The notes beneath the pieces are model-generated. The model worked only from the letters and a program-made list of their open reading frames with translations. It did no database searches and was not told the DNA's origin. Source: DASUPK01 sp963724665 (lineage in GTDB: Bacteria; Actinomycetota; Thermoleophilia; Solirubrobacterales; 70-9). From it: DNA of 64,000 bases. The DNA is taken from positions 496,001 to 560,000 of the forward strand of contig CAVRVH010000012.1 of the NCBI GenBank assembly GCA_963724665.1, written 5' to 3'. Both the position numbers and the translations under genes were made by a program. Of this stretch, positions 7,706 through 16,190 are shown one piece after another. Each line of letters opens with the position of its first letter. Position 1 is the first letter of the stretch.

Positions 7706-8527
7706 ATGACCGCTCGGCGTCGCATCCTGGCCCTCGGCGGCCATGACTTCGACCGTCGGGCGGGCAACGATGCGATCTCCGACTTGATCGTCGACCTCGC
7801 GGAGTCGCCGCGGCCGAAGATCTGCCTGCTCCCCACCGCGAGCGGCGACCCAGAGGATCAGATCGCCCGCTTCCGGCGCTCGTTCGCCGAGCGCGACTGC
7901 GTCCCCCAGGTGATCTCGCTCTTCCGGCTGGGCGAGAACCCGGTCGATCTGCGCCAGGAGCTCCTGAACCAGGACGTGATCTACGCGGGTGGAGGCAGCA
8001 TGGTCAACCTGATCGCGATCTGGCGAGCCCACGGCCTCGACGAGATCCTGCGGGAGTGCTGGCGGGAGGGAATCCTGATCGTCGGCCAGAGCGCCGGTGC
8101 GATGTGCTGGTTCCAGGGCGGCATCACGAGCTCGCAGGGGGAGCCAGCCGTCGCCGGCGGCTTCGGGGTGCTACCCGGGAGCGCCTGCGTCCACTACCTG
8201 AGCGAGCCGGTCAGGCGCCGGGCCTTTCTCCGGGCGATCGCCGCTGGAGAGCTCGAGCCTGGGCTCGGCCTGGAGGATCAGACCGGGGCGCTCTTCGAGG
8301 ACACCGAGCTGGCCGAGACCGTCAGCGCGCGCGAGGGCGCCGCCGTCTGGGAGGTCGCCCCCGAGAACCCCGGGACCCGCGAGGTCGAGCTCCACTCGCG
8401 CCAGCTGGAGGACAGCCGCCCGCCGATCAACGAGATGAGCTCCGACATCCTCGAGCTGCGCCAGACGCTCGCCACGCGAGCCTCACGCCGGCAGGCGCAC
8501 CGGCGCCGGCCGGGACGGCTGGACTAG
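7706..8527 (+). CDS. Peptidase E-like S51 family protein, tandem paralogue
   Basis: 273 residues and closely similar to the preceding gene. It shares the opening RRILALGGHDFDRRAGN, ICLLPTASGDPEDQIARF, DVIYAGGGSMVNLIAIWRAH and the elbow LIVGQSAGAMCWF, again with the catalytic Ser in GxSxG. The C-terminal tail (about residues 225-273) is Arg-rich and differs from the first copy. As for its neighbour, peptidase E, alpha-aspartyl dipeptidase or another S51 hydrolase activity is likely; cyanophycinase is less likely because no cyanophycin synthetase gene is nearby. The stop codon overlaps the stop of the convergent ferritin gene by 4 bases. Confidence 0.86.
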   Translation: MTARRRILALGGHDFDRRAGNDAISDLIVDLAESPRPKICLLPTASGDPEDQIARFRRSFAERDCVPQVISLFRLGENPVDLRQELLNQDVIYAGGGSMVNLIAIWRAHGLDEILRECWREGILIVGQSAGAMCWFQGGITSSQGEPAVAGGFGVLPGSACVHYLSEPVRRRAFLRAIAAGELEPGLGLEDQTGALFEDTELAETVSAREGAAVWEVAPENPGTREVELHSRQLEDSRPPINEMSSDILELRQTLATRASRRQAHRRRPGRLD

Positions 8528-9057
8528 AGGGCCCCGCCGGCGGCGGGCGGCATCGAGGGATCGGTTCCCTCGTCGCCGATCTGCTCGCGCGCGAGGAAGT
8601 CCTCGATCAGCAGCGGGCTCTCCTTCGCCTGCTCGCAGACGTTGAGGAGGTCGGTCATCGACGAGACCTCCTCGACCTGCTCCTTGACGAACCAGGTGAG
8701 GAACTGCTCGGCGCGGAAGTCGCCCTGGTCGCGGGCGAGCTTGAAGAGGTCGTTGATCTCGTCGCTGACCCGCTTCTCCTGCTCCAGCGCCATCTTCACC
8801 GGGCCGACGACGTCGTCGTACTTGGTCTGCTGGGAGGTGATGTCGGGGATCTTCACCTCCTCGTCGGTGTCGAGGAGGTACTGGACCATGATCATCGCGT
8901 GGTTCCGCTCCTCGACCGCCTGGCGGTAGAAGAAGGCGGCCAGGCGCGGCAGTGTCTCCGAGTCGTAGTAGACCGCCGCGCCGATGTACTGCTGCTGGGC
9001 GGCGAACTCGTTCGAGATCTGCTCGTTGAGGGCGTTGGCGAAGCTCTGGTCAGCCAT
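8524..9057 (-). CDS. ftn: Ferritin
   Basis: 177 residues, standard length for a bacterial non-haem ferritin. It forms four-helix-bundle iron-storage cages in the cytoplasm. The ferroxidase-centre pattern is visible: Glu in LNEQISNEFAAQQQYIG, and Glu and His in FYRQAVEERNHAMIMVQYL. The later helix carries FLTWFVKEQVEEVSSMTDLL. There is a ribosome site of moderate quality before ATG 9057. It is convergent with the S51 peptidase gene and lies 14 bases downstream of the stop of the enolase-superfamily gene on the same strand's upstream side, so the two may be co-transcribed. No Fur-type box was recognised. Confidence 0.92.
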   Translation of the reverse strand: MADQSFANALNEQISNEFAAQQQYIGAAVYYDSETLPRLAAFFYRQAVEERNHAMIMVQYLLDTDEEVKIPDITSQQTKYDDVVGPVKMALEQEKRVSDEINDLFKLARDQGDFRAEQFLTWFVKEQVEEVSSMTDLLNVCEQAKESPLLIEDFLAREQIGDEGTDPSMPPAAGGAL

Positions 9058-9071
9058 GGTCGGCAGCCTAC

Positions 9072-10140
9072 TTACTCGCCCCAGCGGAAGCCGGTCGGCG
9101 TGGGCATCGGCTCGAGCGGGCTCGAGGGCAGCCCGGGCTCTGTGCCGGCCGTGTTGTAGCCGGAGGGGGCCACGTCATTGGGAGTGTCCGGGTGGAAGAT
9201 GGAGGCGAGGTACTGGATGTGTCCCCGGCCGGGACCGAGCTCCCACTGCCCGCCGCCGTACGCGCCGATGCCGTTCTCCTCGCAGAAGTCATAGCCCGCG
9301 AAGAGCTCATGGAGAGGCCCGAAGCGCGACGGCTTGATGTTCACCATCTTCGGCATCCAGGGCTGACTCTTTATGTCGGAGACGGAGTGGATCACGGCGT
9401 CCCAGGTGACCCGATCCGCCACCGCGTCGAGGATCGGCTTCGTTTCCTCGTTCACGTCGGGGTCCTCGAGCCAGGCCTCGGGGAACGCCTCGATCAGCTT
9501 TCGATAGAGCTCAGGATCGGTCTCGACGTCGACCGGCGTGCCCTTGTATTGGCCCTTCAGGTCGAGCGAGTCGACCGCGCCGGTCTCGACCAGTTGGGCG
9601 ATCAGCTCGTCGGTCCAGTCGTTGGTCGGGTCGAGCTTGAAGCGCAGCGTCGGGTAGACCTCGAGCCGCTTGCGGACCGGCTCGATCGTGGAGACCTCAT
9701 CCGAGCCCGGTGGCGTCAGCCGCATCGAGACGACGAAGGTGACCGGTCTTGGGCTCGCGTCCGACGACCTCGTGCAGGGACTTGCCGGCCTGGCGCAGTG
9801 CGAGGTCGAGCGCGGCGCTCTCGAATGCCCAGCGGCGGTAGTTGACGGAGACCTCGCGCTCGGGCGGGCTGGGGAAGAGCTTCAGGCCGTCGAGCACCTC
9901 GGAGAAGGAACCGATCGTGTGCTTTCCGGCCAGGTCGAGCACCGGGCCCGCGTCCTGAAAGGCGACGTGATCGAGCGCGTCGTAGACGACGTCCTCGCCC
10001 AGGCCCTCCTGACCGCCGCCCTTCAGGTGGATGATCGTCGTGAGCCGCTCGAATGAGTCCGTCACCTGGAACTCGAGCCCCTGGAGCTCGTATTCGTCGA
10101 TCTCGAGCGGCAGGTCCTTGATCTTGTCGTAGCTGCTCAC
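9072..10140 (-). CDS. Enolase-superfamily (mandelate racemase/muconate lactonizing type) protein, one frameshift
   Basis: GTG at 10140 starts MSSYDKIKDLPLEIDEYELQ. The first 130 residues form the capping domain (LEFQVTDSFERLTTIIHLKG, YRRWAFESAALDLALRQAG). A break near 9740-9755 moves to the frame that continues RKRLEVYPTLRFKLDPTNDW, the KxD barrel motif. Barrel strands follow at DLKGQYKG, WLEDPDV, WDAVIHSV and VNIKPSRFG, ending YGGGQWELGPGRGHIQYLA. These are the ordered metal- and base-bearing strands of the superfamily, whose members abstract a proton alpha to a carboxylate. Total length is 1069 bases, so exactly one indel explains the split. Specificity is not predictable. The HI(Q)YLAS end resembles o-succinylbenzoate- and epimerase-like branches only loosely. 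Confidence 0.72.
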
Positions 10141-10255
10141 GGCGGCGGACCTTACCGAGCGGCCGGTCTCGGCTCTCGAGCGTCGCGTAACGTTGCGCGA
10201 TCCCGCCGGACGGAGGACGGTCCGAAGGGAATCGTCCGAGATGAGAGGAGAAGGA

Positions 10256-10843
10256 ATGGCCGAGTCACTGAGCGCCGATGCCGGCGCCGGCCTGAAGGCG
10301 CTTGGCGTCAACTGCACGCTCAAGCCGACGAGGGCGATGGGGACGAGTGGCCCCAGCTGCTGGAGAGGTTCAAGGCCGCGGACATCATCCTGATGGGGAT
10401 GTCGATCTGGTTCGGAGTCCGCTCCTCGGTCTGCCAGAGATGAATCGCGTGCTCGAGCTCCTGGGATGGTGATCGAGCGCCTCGACGGCACCTACAACGA
10501 GCGCAATGAGGTCGGCCAGTACCCGCTCTACAACAAGGTCGCCGGGGTGGTTGTGACCGGCAACGAGGACGGTGCCCACGCCAGCGCGGAGACCACGTTG
10601 TTCAACATGACCCACCTCGGCTGCGTGGTGCCGCCGAACGCCGACACCTACTGGGTGGGAGACGCGGGCCCGGGGCCGTCCTATCTCGACGCCGGCGGCC
10701 CGGAACACCCCTACACGCAGCGGACCAGCTCGTGGTGCGCTCACAACCTGCTCCACATGGCGCGGATCATGCGCGACAACCCGATTCCGCCGATCGGCAA
10801 CACGCTCGACGAGATGGGAGGGGACGCGGTCCACACCGGTTAG
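10256..10843 (+). pseudogene. Broken flavodoxin-fold NAD(P)H-dependent FMN reductase-like gene
   Basis: The pieces clearly come from one flavodoxin-fold reductase. The opening MAESLSADAGAGLKALGVN leads to CTLKP. It jumps at once into a different frame reading DEGDGDEW then LLERFKAADIILMGMSIWFG and VRSSVCQR, followed by a TGA at about 10440. After about 26 extra bases it resumes as VIERLDGTYNERNEVGQYPL and runs intact to VHTG. About 40 codons expected between CTLKP and the DEGDGDEW segment are missing, and the extra bases before VIERLDG do not belong. A deletion plus an insertion plus a stop is more damage than the single indels seen in neighbours, so I call it a pseudogene. A chimeric assembly is the alternative. 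Confidence 0.65.
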
Positions 10844-10894
10844 CGGTCCCGAATATGCTTCGGGCCAACCAGGGAGCCAGGGAGAGGCAACCGC

Positions 10895-13120
10895 ATGAGT
10901 ATCGCGGGGAGCGAGAGGAACCAGAGCTGGACGATCGTCGCCGCAGTCGCGGCTGCGCTGGCCATCGCGTCATTCGTGCCTGGATCTGCCTCCGCCGCCA
11001 ACAGCCTCGGCGTTCACGGCAGCGTCAACCAGGTCTACGTCACCGGCGCCCAGCCTGGAACCAGTCTCCGCCTCCTCGACCGCAAGAAGAAGAAGATCGC
11101 GAGCAAGCCCGTCGGGTCGCTGGGCGGCGTCGTCTTCCGCCGCGTTCCCGCCGGCAAGGGCTACCGGGTGCGCGCGGCCGACGGCTCGCTGTCGGTCCGG
11201 GTCGGGGTGATGAGAGACAGGGCCGCCCCGAAGAACCAGTCGATCTACGACCAGACCCTTCCCGCGGGCGGCTACGGCTACATGACCACCCGCGACGGGA
11301 CCAGCCTCTCGCTCGACGTCCGGCTCCCCGGGCCCGCCTCGGACGGTCCCTACCCGACGCTGGTCGAGTACTCCGGCTACGGCTACGCCAACCCGGCAGG
11401 TGCCCAGAGTGGAATCAGCCAGATCCTCAATCTGCTCGGCTACGCCGTGGTGGACGTCAACATGCGCGGCACCGGCTGCTCCGGCGGCGCCTTCGACGCC
11501 TTCGAGAAGCTGCAGAGCCTCGACGGCTACGACGTCGTCGAGACGACCGCCCGCCAGCCCTGGGTCCTACACAGCCGGGTGGGGATGGCCGGCATCTCCT
11601 ACGGCGGCATCAGCCAGCTCTTCGTCGGCGCCACCAGGCCTCCGGACCTGGCCGCGATCACGCCCCTGTCGGTGATCGACAACGCCGCCACGACGTTCTA
11701 CCCGGGCGGCTTCCTCAACACCGGGTTCGCCCTGCAGTGGGCCCAGGACCGGGTCGACGACTCGAAGCCCGCCTCGCCCACCGAGGGTCAGGGCTGGGCC
11801 TGGAACCGGATTCAGGAGGGCGATCAGATCTGCAAGGCCAACCAGACGCTGCACACCGCTGCGGCCGATCTGATCAGCAAGGTCCGCCGCAATCGCTTCT
11901 TCCGGCCGCGGGCCGCCAACCCGCTCTCGCCCGCGACCTTCGTCAGCCGGATCAACGTGCCGGTCTTCATGGCGTGCCAGTTCGAGGACGAGCAGACCGG
12001 CGGCCACTGCGCAAACCTCGCTGACCGGTTCACCAACGCGAGGCGCAAGTGGTTCACATTCACCAACGGCCTCCACATCGACTCGCTGGATCCCGAGACC
12101 TTCAACCGATGGTTCGACTTCCTGGAGCTCTACGTGGCCGGGCGAAGACCACAGCTCTCGCCCCTGCTGAAGGCGTCGGCCTCGGTGATCTATCAGCAGG
12201 CGATGGGAATCAACGGCGTCACCCTGCCTGACGACCCGATCCAGAACCAGCCGACGTACGACGCAGCTCTTGCCGCCTTCCAGGCCCAGCCACAGGTGAA
12301 GGTCATGTTCGACAACGGCGCCGGAGGGGCGCCCGGGGTTCCGTACCCGGGGTTCGAGCGCGACTTCAGCCGCTTCCCGATCCCCGGCACGCGGGCTCGC
12401 TCCTGGTTCTTCGGGCCGAACGGGACGCTCACCGGCAAAGCGCCTAAGAAGGGCGGCAGCCAGAGCTTCACCTGGGACAAGACGGCACGGTCGGCCACCG
12501 ACTTCGCCGGCACGGACACGAGCGGCGGGGACCTCTGGACCGACCATCCGAGCTACGACTGGCGTCAGCCGCCGGCGGGGACCGCCGCCTCCTACCTGAC
12601 CCCGCCCCTCGGCGCCGACCGGGCCGTCGTCGGCGCCGGCGCGGTCCAGGCCTGGATCAAGGCGTCGGTCCCGGACGTCGACCTGCAGGTGACGATCTCC
12701 GAGGTCCGCCCCGACGGCAAGGAGACCTACGTGCAGAGCGGGTACCTGCGCACCAGCCTCCGGGCGCTGGACAAGAAGAAGAGCACGCTGCTCGAGCCGC
12801 AGCTCAGCCTGCGCCGCGACACCACCGCCAAGCTGGCCAAGGGCCAGTTCAGCAAGGTGGTCATCCCCCTCTACTACGAGGGCCACATGTACCGCGCGGG
12901 CTCGCGGATCCGCGTCACAATCAGCTCGCCCAACGGCGACCAGCCGGTCTGGGCATTCGCGGAGACGGTGCCCCAGGGCAACGCCAGGGTGAGGATCGCC
13001 TCCAACAAGAATCATCCGTCGCGTCTGATCCTGCCGGTCATCCCGGGAGTCACAGCGCCCACGCCGCTGCCGCCGTGCCCAGCGCTGCGCGGCGAGCCCT
13101 GCCGGAACTTCGGGCCGTAG
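10895..13120 (+). CDS. Secreted CocE/NonD family alpha/beta hydrolase (X-Pro dipeptidyl-peptidase-like)
   Basis: 741 residues with a signal peptide (WTIVAAVAAALAIASFVPGSASA). Before the catalytic domain is a short beta-rich module with RLLDRKKKKIASKPVG. The hydrolase domain carries YPTLVEYSGYGYANP, the RGTGCSGGAFD oxyanion region, the nucleophile elbow GMAGISYGGIS (Ser), an acid in CQFEDEQTGGHC and His in TNGLHIDSLD. A C-terminal jelly-roll (from about residue 560: LTPPLGADRAVVGAGAV ... IRVTISSPNGDQPVWAFAE) is typical of the CocE/PepX family, which cleaves esters, amides or X-Pro dipeptides. A ribosome site (GGGAGAGG) precedes the ATG at 10895. A second, more distant relative lies at 53830. 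Confidence 0.88.
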   Translation: MSIAGSERNQSWTIVAAVAAALAIASFVPGSASAANSLGVHGSVNQVYVTGAQPGTSLRLLDRKKKKIASKPVGSLGGVVFRRVPAGKGYRVRAADGSLSVRVGVMRDRAAPKNQSIYDQTLPAGGYGYMTTRDGTSLSLDVRLPGPASDGPYPTLVEYSGYGYANPAGAQSGISQILNLLGYAVVDVNMRGTGCSGGAFDAFEKLQSLDGYDVVETTARQPWVLHSRVGMAGISYGGISQLFVGATRPPDLAAITPLSVIDNAATTFYPGGFLNTGFALQWAQDRVDDSKPASPTEGQGWAWNRIQEGDQICKANQTLHTAAADLISKVRRNRFFRPRAANPLSPATFVSRINVPVFMACQFEDEQTGGHCANLADRFTNARRKWFTFTNGLHIDSLDPETFNRWFDFLELYVAGRRPQLSPLLKASASVIYQQAMGINGVTLPDDPIQNQPTYDAALAAFQAQPQVKVMFDNGAGGAPGVPYPGFERDFSRFPIPGTRARSWFFGPNGTLTGKAPKKGGSQSFTWDKTARSATDFAGTDTSGGDLWTDHPSYDWRQPPAGTAASYLTPPLGADRAVVGAGAVQAWIKASVPDVDLQVTISEVRPDGKETYVQSGYLRTSLRALDKKKSTLLEPQLSLRRDTTAKLAKGQFSKVVIPLYYEGHMYRAGSRIRVTISSPNGDQPVWAFAETVPQGNARVRIASNKNHPSRLILPVIPGVTAPTPLPPCPALRGEPCRNFGP

Positions 13121-13163
13121 ACGTTCGCAAGGCCCGGCGCTTCACCCTAGGGTCTCCCCGTAG

Positions 13164-14468
13164 ATGCTTTGGAAGCTGCGCCTCGCCGCCGGACTGACAT
13201 TGGCCGTCGGGTTGCTCGTCCCGCAAGCCGCGCTCAGCGCAGGAGCGGGATCCTTCGGCCCGACCGGGTCCATGGGCACCGCTCGCTACGCCGCCGCCGC
13301 AGCGCCGCTTCCCGACGGGCGGGTGCTGGTGGCCGGGGGCTTCTACGACGATGGTCTCGGGGATCACTACCTCGCGAGCGCCGAAATCTTCAATCCAGCC
13401 ACGAACTCGTTCAGCTCGGCGGGAATCGGCGCGATGAGCGTTGCTCGGCACGGCGCCGTCGCGGCGCCGCTCCCCGACGGGCGGGTGCTGGTGGCCGGCG
13501 GGGATTACAACGACGGCACGGATCACTCCCTCGCCAGTGCCGAGGTCTTCAACCCCGCCACCAACGCCTTTACGCCGGTGGGCGACATGGGCGTCGCACG
13601 TGTTCGCGCCGCGGCGGCTTCACTTCCCGACGGGCGCGTGCTGGTGGCCGGGGGTAACGACGGGACCACGCGTCTGTCCAGCGCCGAGGTCTTCAACCCG
13701 GCGACAAACGCATTCACGCCGGTTGGTGACATGGGAAGCGATCGCGCCCGCGCCGCCGCCGCACAGCTCCCAGACGGGCGCGTGCTGCTCGTCGGGGGCA
13801 CCAACGGCGCCCCTCTATCGAGCGCCTTGGTCTTCGACCCAGCCACCAACTCGTTCGGCTCAGCGGGTATCGGCGCGATGGGCACGGCCCGTCAAGCCCC
13901 CGCCGCAGCGCCGCTCCCCGACGGGCGGGTGCTGGTGGCCGGGGGCGTGTACGTCGAGGGCCCCGGTGGATATCTCGGGAGCGCCGAGGTCTTCGACCCT
14001 GCCACCAATTCATTCACCTCGGCGGGCATCGGCGCCATGGGCAGCCGTCGCACCGGTGCCGTCGCGGCGCCGCTCCCCGACGGGCGGGTGCTGATCGCCG
14101 GCGGCTACGACGGGTCCACCCGCTTCTCGAGCGCGGAGATCTTCGCCGCCACCAACGCCTTCAGCTTCGCGGTCAAGGGGCGAAAGCTGCTGGTCAGCGT
14201 TCAGGCAACCGGCAAGGTCACGGTGGGCGACGCGGCCGCCCGGTTCGATGCCTCGGCGGGCAAGAAGAGGAAGCGGAGGCTCCTCCTCAAGCCCTCTGAG
14301 ACTTCCGGCGATCCCCCGACGATCACGGTGGCGCTCCATCTCTCAAAGCTCGCCAAGCAGACGCTGCGACGAGCGGGAAAGGTGGTCGTGAGGGCGCGGA
14401 TCACCTTCGTGCCCCAGGGTGGGCTCGCCAACAGTCAGACCGCAAAGCTGAAGATCAAACGACCTTGA
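13164..14468 (+). CDS. Secreted kelch-repeat protein with six repeats
   Basis: 434 residues: a signal peptide (LRLAAGLTLAVGLLVPQAALSA), then six kelch motifs each containing LPDGRVLVAGG or a close variant and each followed by SAEVFNPATN-type strands. This predicts a six-bladed beta-propeller covering about residues 30-330. The C-terminal 100 residues (KGRKLLVSVQATGKVTVGDA ... RARITFVPQG) form a Lys/Arg-rich beta domain of a kind seen at the end of exported proteins. The repeats are also conserved at DNA level (CCCGACGGGCGGGTGCTGGT recurs), so recent internal duplication or gene conversion is likely. It is extracellular and probably a binding protein; no catalytic residues are evident. The 3' end overlaps the convergent HxlR gene by 14 bases. 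Confidence 0.85.
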   Translation: MLWKLRLAAGLTLAVGLLVPQAALSAGAGSFGPTGSMGTARYAAAAAPLPDGRVLVAGGFYDDGLGDHYLASAEIFNPATNSFSSAGIGAMSVARHGAVAAPLPDGRVLVAGGDYNDGTDHSLASAEVFNPATNAFTPVGDMGVARVRAAAASLPDGRVLVAGGNDGTTRLSSAEVFNPATNAFTPVGDMGSDRARAAAAQLPDGRVLLVGGTNGAPLSSALVFDPATNSFGSAGIGAMGTARQAPAAAPLPDGRVLVAGGVYVEGPGGYLGSAEVFDPATNSFTSAGIGAMGSRRTGAVAAPLPDGRVLIAGGYDGSTRFSSAEIFAATNAFSFAVKGRKLLVSVQATGKVTVGDAAARFDASAGKKRKRRLLLKPSETSGDPPTITVALHLSKLAKQTLRRAGKVVVRARITFVPQGGLANSQTAKLKIKRP

Positions 14469-14913
14469 GGCCCGGGCCCGGGATCGCCTCGGCGTCCCTG
14501 GCGCCGACCTCCTCGCCGCACTCGGAGCAGCGCAGCTCGAGCGTCGGCTCGCCGCCGCAGCCCTTGTGGCGGACCTCGATCGGTGGTCCCTCATCGGCCA
14601 TGTAGCGGTCGCCCCACTCGCGCAGGGCCATCAGGACGGGGTAGAGGTCGAAGCCCATCTCTGTGAGGCGGTAGCGGTCGCGTGTGCGGACCGCGTCCTT
14701 GTAGGGCTCGCGGCGCAGGACGCCGGCGTCGACCAGGCGGCCGAGGCGCTCCGAGAGCAGGGAGCGGGAGATGCCGAGCGTGGACTGGAAGTCCTCGAAG
14801 CGCTTGATCCCGTTGAAGCACTGGCGCAGGATCACCAGGGTCCAGCGATCGCCCAGCAGCGAGGCCGGCCTGGCGATCGAGCATCTCTCCTCGCCAAGTT
14901 CCGCGGCGCGCAT
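14455..14913 (-). CDS. HxlR-family winged-helix transcriptional regulator
   Basis: 152 residues from ATG 14913. HxlR/MarR-like regulators bind DNA as dimers. The family pattern is clear: CSIARPASLLGDRWTLVILR with the conserved N-terminal Cys and the GDRWTLVIL helix, RFEDFQSTLGISRSLLSERL as the recognition helix-turn-helix, and RDRYRLTEMGFDLYPVLMAL as wing plus dimer helix. The last 45 residues add an extension with CGG and RCSECGEEVG, giving a C-x2-C pair that could bind a metal. It is divergent from the tautomerase operon at 15007. A perfect 13-bp inverted repeat sits between them and is its probable operator. A role as local repressor, sensing an electrophile or the operon's substrate, is inferred. 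Confidence 0.88.
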   Translation of the reverse strand: MRAAELGEERCSIARPASLLGDRWTLVILRQCFNGIKRFEDFQSTLGISRSLLSERLGRLVDAGVLRREPYKDAVRTRDRYRLTEMGFDLYPVLMALREWGDRYMADEGPPIEVRHKGCGGEPTLELRCSECGEEVGARDAEAIPGPGLKVV

Positions 14914-14938
14914 CGCAGGCCAGCATAGCGAGGCTACG

Positions 14939-14951
14939 TTCGGAATCCGAA
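14939..14951. promoter_or_regulatory. Probable HxlR operator (perfect inverted repeat)
   Basis: TTCGGA-A-TCCGAA is a perfect palindrome 26 bases upstream of the HxlR start and 56 bases upstream of the tautomerase start. It sits where a local regulator would control both divergent transcripts. A shorter TTCGAA follows at 14973-14978. Confidence 0.55.
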
Positions 14952-15006
14952 CTCTATAGGCTTGCGTCCAAGTTTCGAACTCAGGATCTCCCACCAAGGA
15001 GGACGC

Positions 15007-15492
15007 ATGCCGAAGCTCGACCTGACCATTCCCGCCGAGTCCCTCTCCGATCAGGCCCAGCAGGAGCTGGCGCGCGAGCTCGGCGCCACGCTGCTGCACT
15101 GGGAGGGCGCTCCCGACACGGAGTTCTTCCGCTCGATCACGTGGACCCACGTGCACGCGCTGCCCGCCGAGTCGATACAGACCCCGGAGGGCGTCGCGGA
15201 GCCCCATGCCGTCGTCGACATCACCGTCCCGAGCGGCGCGCTCAGCGAGCGGCGCAAGGCCGGTCTCGTGGAGGACGTCACCAAGGCGGTACTCCGGGCG
15301 ACCGGGTGGGGCGACGGCGCGGGCGTCCGCGTCTGGACCCTGATCCACGAAGTCCCGGATGGGAACTGGGGCGCCGCGGGCCAGGTCGTTCGCTTCGACC
15401 AGCTCCGCGAGGCCGCCAAGGCCGAGCGCGAGCAGGAGGGCTCGGGGAAGGAGAAGGTCCCCGCGGCGAACGGCGACGGGGTGCCCGCATGA
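15007..15492 (+). CDS. Tautomerase-superfamily protein (fused 4-oxalocrotonate tautomerase type)
   Basis: 161 residues, ATG at 15007 preceded by AAGGAGGACGC. The protein begins MPKLDLTIPAESLS, leaving the N-terminal Pro that is the general base of the family. A second half-domain starts about residue 76 (AVVDITVPSGALSERRKAGL) and ends IHEVPDGNWGAAGQVV. So it is the double-length form with two beta-alpha-beta units. The C-terminal 25 residues are charged and probably disordered. Relatives include 4-OT, malonate semialdehyde decarboxylase and 3-chloroacrylate dehalogenases. It is the first gene of a three-gene operon with 4-nt overlaps, pointing to a catabolic route through unsaturated acids. 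Confidence 0.82.
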   Translation: MPKLDLTIPAESLSDQAQQELARELGATLLHWEGAPDTEFFRSITWTHVHALPAESIQTPEGVAEPHAVVDITVPSGALSERRKAGLVEDVTKAVLRATGWGDGAGVRVWTLIHEVPDGNWGAAGQVVRFDQLREAAKAEREQEGSGKEKVPAANGDGVPA

Positions 15493-16190
15493 GCGAGGCG
15501 CTTGTGGAGCGCATCACAGTCGAGCGCTCTGAAGGCGTGGCCGTCGTCCGGATGCGCTCGGGCGAGAACCGCTTTCACCCAGACAACCTCGACGCGATCT
15601 CCTCCGCGCTCGACGAAATCGAGGGCGCGGAAGCTGGACCCGCGCCCCTCGTTCTGACCGGGGAGGGCAAGTTCTTCTCCAACGGCCTCGATCTGGAGTG
15701 GATGGCGCAGGCGGAGGAAACGGAGAGGGAGCGAAGTCTCGGGCGGGTTCACGGCCTCCTGGCTCGGATCCTGACCTTTCCCGCGTTCACCGTGGCGGCG
15801 ATCAACGGACACGCCTTCGCGGCGGGCGCGATGCTGGCGCTGGCCTGCGACCAGCGGGTCATGCGCGACGATCGCGGCTTCTTCTGCCTGCCGGAGGTGG
15901 ACCTGGGGATTCCCTTCACGGGCGGTATGTCCGCCCTGATCACCGGCAAGCTTCCCCTGCGAACCACCGAGGAGGCCATGCTCACCGGCCGCCGCTACGG
16001 CGGCCCGGACGCGGTGTCGGCCGCGATCGTCGACGAGGCCGTCCCCGAGGATCAGGTCATCAACCGGGCGATCGAGCGCGCCGCCGCTGTCGCCGGCAAG
16101 CCGCCACATGCGGTCACGGCAATCAAGAAGGGCCTCTACGGGCGGGCGGTCGAGGAATTGGACGCAGATGCGAGGAAGGGAGAGGCATGA
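15489..16190 (+). CDS. Enoyl-CoA hydratase/isomerase family protein (delta3,delta2-isomerase-like)
   Basis: 233 residues, ATG overlapping the tautomerase stop as ATGA. The crotonase fold is evident: LVLTGEGKFFSNGLDLEWMA forms the first oxyanion segment, and NGHAFAAGAMLALACDQRVM the second. LPEVDLGIPFTGGM carries the Glu used by delta3,delta2-enoyl-CoA isomerases. The FFSNGLDL signature is closer to isomerases (ECI type) than to classical hydratases, which have ADIKE-like sequence here. It acts on CoA thioesters in the cytoplasm. It is shorter than typical (about 260), ending soon after the C-terminal helix. It is co-transcribed with a tautomerase and a zinc alcohol dehydrogenase. Confidence 0.85.
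   Translation: MSEALVERITVERSEGVAVVRMRSGENRFHPDNLDAISSALDEIEGAEAGPAPLVLTGEGKFFSNGLDLEWMAQAEETERERSLGRVHGLLARILTFPAFTVAAINGHAFAAGAMLALACDQRVMRDDRGFFCLPEVDLGIPFTGGMSALITGKLPLRTTEEAMLTGRRYGGPDAVSAAIVDEAVPEDQVINRAIERAAAVAGKPPHAVTAIKKGLYGRAVEELDADARKGEA

Noticed and set aside
13290..14110. Regular DNA repeats that could suggest a CRISPR-like array
   Set aside because: They are in frame and encode kelch motifs (LPDGRVLVAGG); spacing is about 140-150 bases and there are no cas genes. No CRISPR array was seen in the window.
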